This document shows, piece after piece, positions 5,496 to 7,679 of a DNA stretch of 7,679 bases (positions within the stretch are counted from its first letter, which is position 1; each line of letters starts with the position of its first letter). Position numbers and translations under genes: made by a program. The notes beneath the pieces were generated by a model. That model saw only the letters and a list, made by a program, of their open reading frames with translations, was not told the DNA's origin and made no database searches. The DNA comes from Fidelibacterota bacterium UBA7303. GTDB taxonomy: Bacteria > Fidelibacterota > Marinisomatia > Marinisomatales > UBA1611. The DNA lies in assembly GCA_002471805.1 (NCBI GenBank), contig DKQR01000151.1, forward strand, positions 1-7,679, written 5' to 3'.

Positions 5496-7638
5496 AAAAA
5501 CGGATATAAATAGACGGGATTTTCTGAAAATCGCATCTGCTGCAGGAACGGGTCTGGCGATTGGTTTTTATCTGCCGTTTAAAAATAAAATTTTGGCTGC
5601 GGACTCAGCATCTGGTATACCCTTTAGTCCCAATGCCTGGATAACGGTCCGTCCCGATAATATTGTAACCATAGCAGTCGATGAGTCAGAAATGGGTCAA
5701 GGTGTTTGGACAGCTCTGCCAATGATCATCGCTGAGGAAATGGAATTGGATTGGTCCAAGATCCAGGTTATTCAGGCTCCTGTTGATAAAGATCGATTTG
5801 GCAATCAAGGAACAGGCGGCAGTGCATCGGTACGCTCTTCGTGGGAAAAATTGAGGAAAGCAGGTGCGGTAGCTAAGGAGATGCTTTTAGAAGCAGCCGC
5901 CCGAAAATGGTCTGTTCCTAAACAAGATTGCTACGGGGAAAATGGTCTTGTCCTGAATCGAGTCAATGGAAAAAAACTGAGCTATGGGGATTTATCCATA
6001 ACGGCGTCGGGCCTGAAAATTCCTGATAACGTTATCCTGAAAGATCCCCAGGATTTTCGTATTATTGGCAGGAATATTCCCAGAACGGACACACCCCTGA
6101 AGGTCAATGGTACAGCGGAGTATGCTATGGATGTGGATTTGCCGAATATGGTTCATGCTTTTATCATTCGCTGTCCTATTTTTGGCGGAAAATTGCAAAA
6201 GGTGAATGATGCCAAAGCGAAACGAGTCCCTGGTGTTCTGGATATATTCGAAGTGGAAAATGGCATAGCGGTTGTGGGTGCATCCACCTGGGCTGCCTTA
6301 CAGGGGCGAAAAACTCTTGATATCACCTGGGATAAAGGTCCCAATAAAGATTTAGATAATGAATCCATTGCCAAATATTTTAAGAAAAAAAGTGAAAAAA
6401 AAGGTGCAGTAGGTAGAAATGATGGAAATGCCAGAAAAGCACTAAAGAAGACTGAGAATATTATAGAAGCTGTATACAAAGTACCCTTCCAGGCTCATGC
6501 CACTATGGAACCCATGAACTGTGTTGTGGATGTGCAGGATCATCGCTGCCGGATATGGGCACCCACGCAATTCCCTCATTCGGCCAAGAAGCAAGCGGCT
6601 GAGATCACCGGGCTGCCAATGGATAAAGTTGAAATTTATGTAACTTTTCTTGGCGGCGGATTTGGGCGGCGTGCCTTTAATGATTTCATAAACGATGGTC
6701 TGGAAGTGTCTATGCATATGGGCAGACCCGTAAAACTTATCTGGATGAGGGAAGATGATATGCGCCATGACTATTACCGCCCTGCGTCGCGGCATATATT
6801 GAAAGGCGGTCTTAGTGAAACTGGGGAAACAATTGCCTGGACCCATAAAGTAGTGGCCCCATCCATTCTTTTTGGACAAATGTTTAAATATCCAGTGCCA
6901 TTCAAGGATAAACTGGATGTAATAGCATTGGCTGGGGCAAAGGAGTTGGCCTATTCAATTCCAAATATTCGAGTGGAGTATAAATCAGCGAATACGGATG
7001 TCCCGGTAGGTTGGTGGCGATCGGTGTATGATTCTCAAAACGCCTATGCAAACGAATGCTTTGTAGATGAACTGGCCTTTGGAGCTGATCAAGATCCGGT
7101 AGAATATCGTTTAAAAATGCTGGAAAATTCACCACGAAGTGCCGGGGTACTAAAAATGGCATCCAGGAAAGCAGGATGGGGCCGCCGTTTGTCAGAAGAC
7201 ATCTTTCAAGGTGTCTCCTGTCACGGATCTTTTGGATCCTACGTTGCCCAGATTGCGGAAGTTTCTGTTCAAAAAGACGGAAGCATTAAAGTTCATCGGG
7301 TGGTGTGTGCTGTTGATTGCGGGCAAGTGGTAAATCCATCCATTGTAGAAGCCCAGATGGAAAGCAGTATTGTTTATGGACTTTCTGCGACCCTAAACGG
7401 AGAGATCACCATTGAAAAGGGCGGGGTGGCCCAAAGCAATTTTCATGAATTTGAAGTATTACGTATAGATAAAATGCCCCAGGTAGAAGTCCATATTGTT
7501 AACAGTAAGGAGCAGCCCGGCGGGGTTGGCGAACCAGGTTTGCCGCCAATTGCCCCTGCAGTTGCCAATGCGGTATTTGCCGCTACAGGAAAAAGAATCA
7601 GGAAACTGCCTATTAGACCCAGTGACCTTAGATCCTGA
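5488..7638 (+). CDS. Tat-exported molybdopterin-binding large subunit of a xanthine dehydrogenase-family hydroxylase (IorB type)
   Basis: Catalytic subunit of 716 aa that would hydroxylate a carbon next to a ring nitrogen, or an aldehyde, using water as the oxygen source. It opens with a twin-arginine signal (R9-R10-DFLK, hydrophobic 15-29, ALA-like cut near LAAD 36-39), so the enzyme works in the periplasm after folding with its cofactor. Next come a first cofactor-binding segment (about 60-150: ESEMGQGVWT, GTGGSASVRSSWEKLRKAGA), the a/b-hammerhead-like domain (about 195-285: GTAEYAMDVDLPNMVHAFIIR) and the main MoCo-binding parts: ATMEPMNCVV (338-347), FLGGGFGRRAFNDF (387-400), VGWWRSVYDSQNAYANECFVDELA (507-530). 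Last is GGVGEPGLPPIAPAVANAVFAA (678-699), where E682 is the conserved active-site glutamate. The N-terminal segment placed before the hammerhead, with a Tat signal, is the IorB layout rather than CoxL. No FAD subunit is adjacent, so a cytochrome is the probable acceptor. The substrate is unknown. GC (48% in two sampled lines) is well above the neighbouring receptor gene. Confidence 0.9.
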   Translation: MAEKTDINRRDFLKIASAAGTGLAIGFYLPFKNKILAADSASGIPFSPNAWITVRPDNIVTIAVDESEMGQGVWTALPMIIAEEMELDWSKIQVIQAPVDKDRFGNQGTGGSASVRSSWEKLRKAGAVAKEMLLEAAARKWSVPKQDCYGENGLVLNRVNGKKLSYGDLSITASGLKIPDNVILKDPQDFRIIGRNIPRTDTPLKVNGTAEYAMDVDLPNMVHAFIIRCPIFGGKLQKVNDAKAKRVPGVLDIFEVENGIAVVGASTWAALQGRKTLDITWDKGPNKDLDNESIAKYFKKKSEKKGAVGRNDGNARKALKKTENIIEAVYKVPFQAHATMEPMNCVVDVQDHRCRIWAPTQFPHSAKKQAAEITGLPMDKVEIYVTFLGGGFGRRAFNDFINDGLEVSMHMGRPVKLIWMREDDMRHDYYRPASRHILKGGLSETGETIAWTHKVVAPSILFGQMFKYPVPFKDKLDVIALAGAKELAYSIPNIRVEYKSANTDVPVGWWRSVYDSQNAYANECFVDELAFGADQDPVEYRLKMLENSPRSAGVLKMASRKAGWGRRLSEDIFQGVSCHGSFGSYVAQIAEVSVQKDGSIKVHRVVCAVDCGQVVNPSIVEAQMESSIVYGLSATLNGEITIEKGGVAQSNFHEFEVLRIDKMPQVEVHIVNSKEQPGGVGEPGLPPIAPAVANAVFAATGKRIRKLPIRPSDLRS

Positions 7639-7679
7639 CAGAAGATGCCATGTGCAGCAGGGTTTAGGGAACTATTTTT

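Noticed and set aside
6153..7162. Three minus-strand open frames opposite the large hydroxylase subunit
   Set aside because: They are shadows of a well-conserved gene on the + strand; no start signals and no recognisable motifs.
7225..7239. Small inverted repeat GGATC-N5-GATCC in the large hydroxylase subunit gene
   Set aside because: Five-base arms inside conserved coding sequence; expected by chance.
1..7679. CRISPR array, insertion sequence or transposase
   Set aside because: No regularly spaced repeats, no transposase or integrase motifs, and no terminal inverted repeats were seen.

Overview
The window carries six genes, all on the + strand, in three blocks. The organism looks like a Gram-negative bacterium of the FCB (Bacteroidetes/Marinimicrobia-like) kind: a TonB-dependent receptor with an N-terminal carboxypeptidase-regulatory-like domain, a lipoprotein with a clear lipobox, a signal peptide ending in VWSQ, few strong Shine-Dalgarno sites and an AT-rich genome. 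The phylum is an inference; Neomarinimicrobiota is my best guess, with low confidence.

Block 1 (1-1560): a possible promoter with an overlapping perfect inverted repeat, then a 447-aa GT-B-type glycosyltransferase-like protein with an unrecognised C-terminal extension. A weak hairpin follows the stop codon.

Block 2 (about 1590-4955): a more AT-rich cassette of three genes: a small exported Cys/His protein, a His/Asp/Glu-rich lipoprotein and a TonB-dependent outer-membrane receptor. The set reads as a transition-metal capture and uptake system, with zinc the first guess. Small exported and surface proteins would bind or sense the ion and the receptor would import it. Each of the first two genes is followed within about 20 nt by a perfect stem-loop. 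The second one (13 perfect base pairs) lies inside the signal-peptide codons of the receptor. Both edges of the block carry a short sequence resembling the anticodon region of initiator tRNA-fMet. Together with the drop in GC this suggests the block was inserted.

Block 3 (5028-7638): a two-gene, translationally coupled operon for a periplasmic molybdenum hydroxylase of the isoquinoline 1-oxidoreductase (IorA/IorB) type. It has a small 2x[2Fe-2S] subunit and a large Tat-exported molybdopterin subunit. No FAD subunit, cytochrome or maturation gene lies in the window, so the substrate and electron acceptor cannot be read from it.

Sampled 60-base lines give about 37-50% GC in block 1, 28-32% in the receptor gene and 48% in block 3. 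Positions 7639-7679 hold nothing I can assign. Positions 1-68 may hold the tail of an upstream gene, but no frame stands out.
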